NCBI RefSeq assembly: GCF_000719705.1
Contig: NZ_JOHO01000126.1
Location: 1-5,146, forward strand
DNA: 5,146 bases
Reading direction: 5' to 3'
Origin: Streptomyces sp. NRRL S-350
GTDB taxonomy: Bacteria; Actinomycetota; Actinomycetes; Streptomycetales; Streptomycetaceae
Below, one piece after another: positions 4,954 through 5,146 of the stretch; the first letter of the stretch is position 1; each line of letters starts with the position of its first letter. The notes under the pieces are model-generated. The model was given only the letters and a program-made list of their open reading frames with translations, did no database searches and had not been told where the DNA came from. A program made the translations under genes and the position numbers.

Positions 4954-5124
4954 GGCGCGTGCCGCGCCCACGAATTCGCCACCGGCGAATTCCCCCAACC
5001 ACCCACTACCCGCCCCGGCGCAGCCGGGGCCACACCACGCAAGGTGACGGCGCAGCCGGCACCCCCCCGCATCTGGCGGTGCGTCAGCACCGCCTGAGGA
5101 GCCGTCAGGCGACGACTAAGTCGT
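4954..5124. repeat. Hairpin cluster B (seven inverted repeats next to the contig end)
   Basis: Perfect stems, almost head to tail: GGCGCG/CGCGCC at 4954-4968 with loop TGC; GAATTCGCC/GGCGAATTC at 4972-4992 with loop ACC; GCCCCGGC/GCCGGGGC at 5012-5030 with loop GCA; CGGC/GCCG at 5048-5058 with loop GCA; GGCGGTGC/GCACCGCC at 5075-5094 with loop GTCA; GCCTGA/TCAGGC at 5092-5110 with a 7-base loop; ACGAC/GTCGT at 5112-5124 with loop TAA. The 5075 and 5092 hairpins share three bases, so they are mutually exclusive. Dense palindromes with GNA-type triloops are a known hallmark of Streptomyces telomeres, but the classical terminal CCCGC-type sequence is not seen. Confidence 0.65.
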
Positions 5125-5127
5125 AGG

Positions 5128-5146
5128 CTGTCTCTTATACACATCT
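5128..5146. other. Nextera/Tn5 mosaic-end sequencing adapter (artefact)
   Basis: CTGTCTCTTATACACATCT is exactly the 19-base mosaic-end read-through sequence of Tn5 tagmentation libraries. It is not part of the organism. Read on the minus strand, it gives the spurious N-terminus MCIRDS known from contaminated database proteins. It shows that the assembly stops here and that the last biological base is about 5127. Confidence 0.97.

Larger units (their letters stand above)
4006..5127. other. Gene-free, hairpin-rich terminal region
   Basis: More than 1.1 kb carries no gene I can support. Frames on both strands are open, but their products are R/P/G/S-rich with no coding-type third-position bias. 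The region contains at least a dozen perfect inverted repeats with very short loops, becoming denser towards 5124, plus one long direct repeat and a triplicated word near 4450-4530. The later part (4960-5070) is C/A-rich on the + strand. The overall picture is structured non-coding DNA such as a linear-replicon end, replication origin or transfer locus rather than ordinary intergenic sequence. Confidence 0.55.

Noticed and set aside
4480..5097. 205-codon + strand frame
   Set aside because: It is rich in R, P, T and G, contains a dozen hairpins, and shows no coding-type bias.
4440..5127. Structured RNA gene such as tRNA, tmRNA or RNase P RNA
   Set aside because: No tRNA cloverleaf, CCA end or conserved RNase P or tmRNA core could be read; the hairpins are independent and tightly spaced.
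4437..5144. 235-codon minus-strand frame starting MCIRDS
   Set aside because: Its start lies in the sequencing adapter, so the N-terminus is artificial, and the rest runs antisense through the hairpin field.

Overview
The window looks like a short draft contig from a high-GC actinobacterium, most likely Streptomyces or a close relative. Third codon positions are almost all G or C in the real genes, and the proteins are rich in A, R, G and P. The start cuts into a gene. The last 19 bases are the Nextera/Tn5 mosaic-end adapter, so the biological sequence stops at about base 5127.

Layout. (1) 1-754 (+): the 3' part of a cysteine-pair (zinc-ribbon-like) protein. Its coding frame switches near base 137, so it is frameshifted or carries a base-calling error. 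(2) 755-1539: no credible gene. It holds a G/T-rich stretch with a G-quadruplex motif, a very GC-rich block with recurring GTCC-type words, and a perfect operator-like palindrome about 80 bp before the next gene. (3) 1540-2568 (+): a secreted protein with a clear signal peptide and a repeated beta-strand pattern suggesting a beta-propeller or lectin-like fold. (4) 2569-2968: non-coding, with a cluster of GGTGCAAC half-sites. (5) 2974-3593: a compact 620-bp transposable element. It has about 75-bp terminal inverted repeats built from a reiterated 18-bp motif, a perfect 5-bp target duplication (GCTCC) on both sides, and one small cargo gene. No transposase is present, so it should be non-autonomous. 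(6) 3646-4005 (-): a small conserved-looking protein of unknown function. (7) 4006-5127: over 1.1 kb without a convincing gene but packed with perfect short-loop hairpins, several with GCA or GTA triloops, plus an 83-bp-spaced direct repeat. This resembles a Streptomyces linear-replicon end or a plasmid replication/transfer locus.

The genes do not form an operon or a pathway. Low gene density, an insertion element, orphan hypotheticals and palindrome-rich DNA point to an accessory or subtelomeric/plasmid region. The best-supported novelty is the 620-bp element; the most speculative is the hairpin field next to the contig end.
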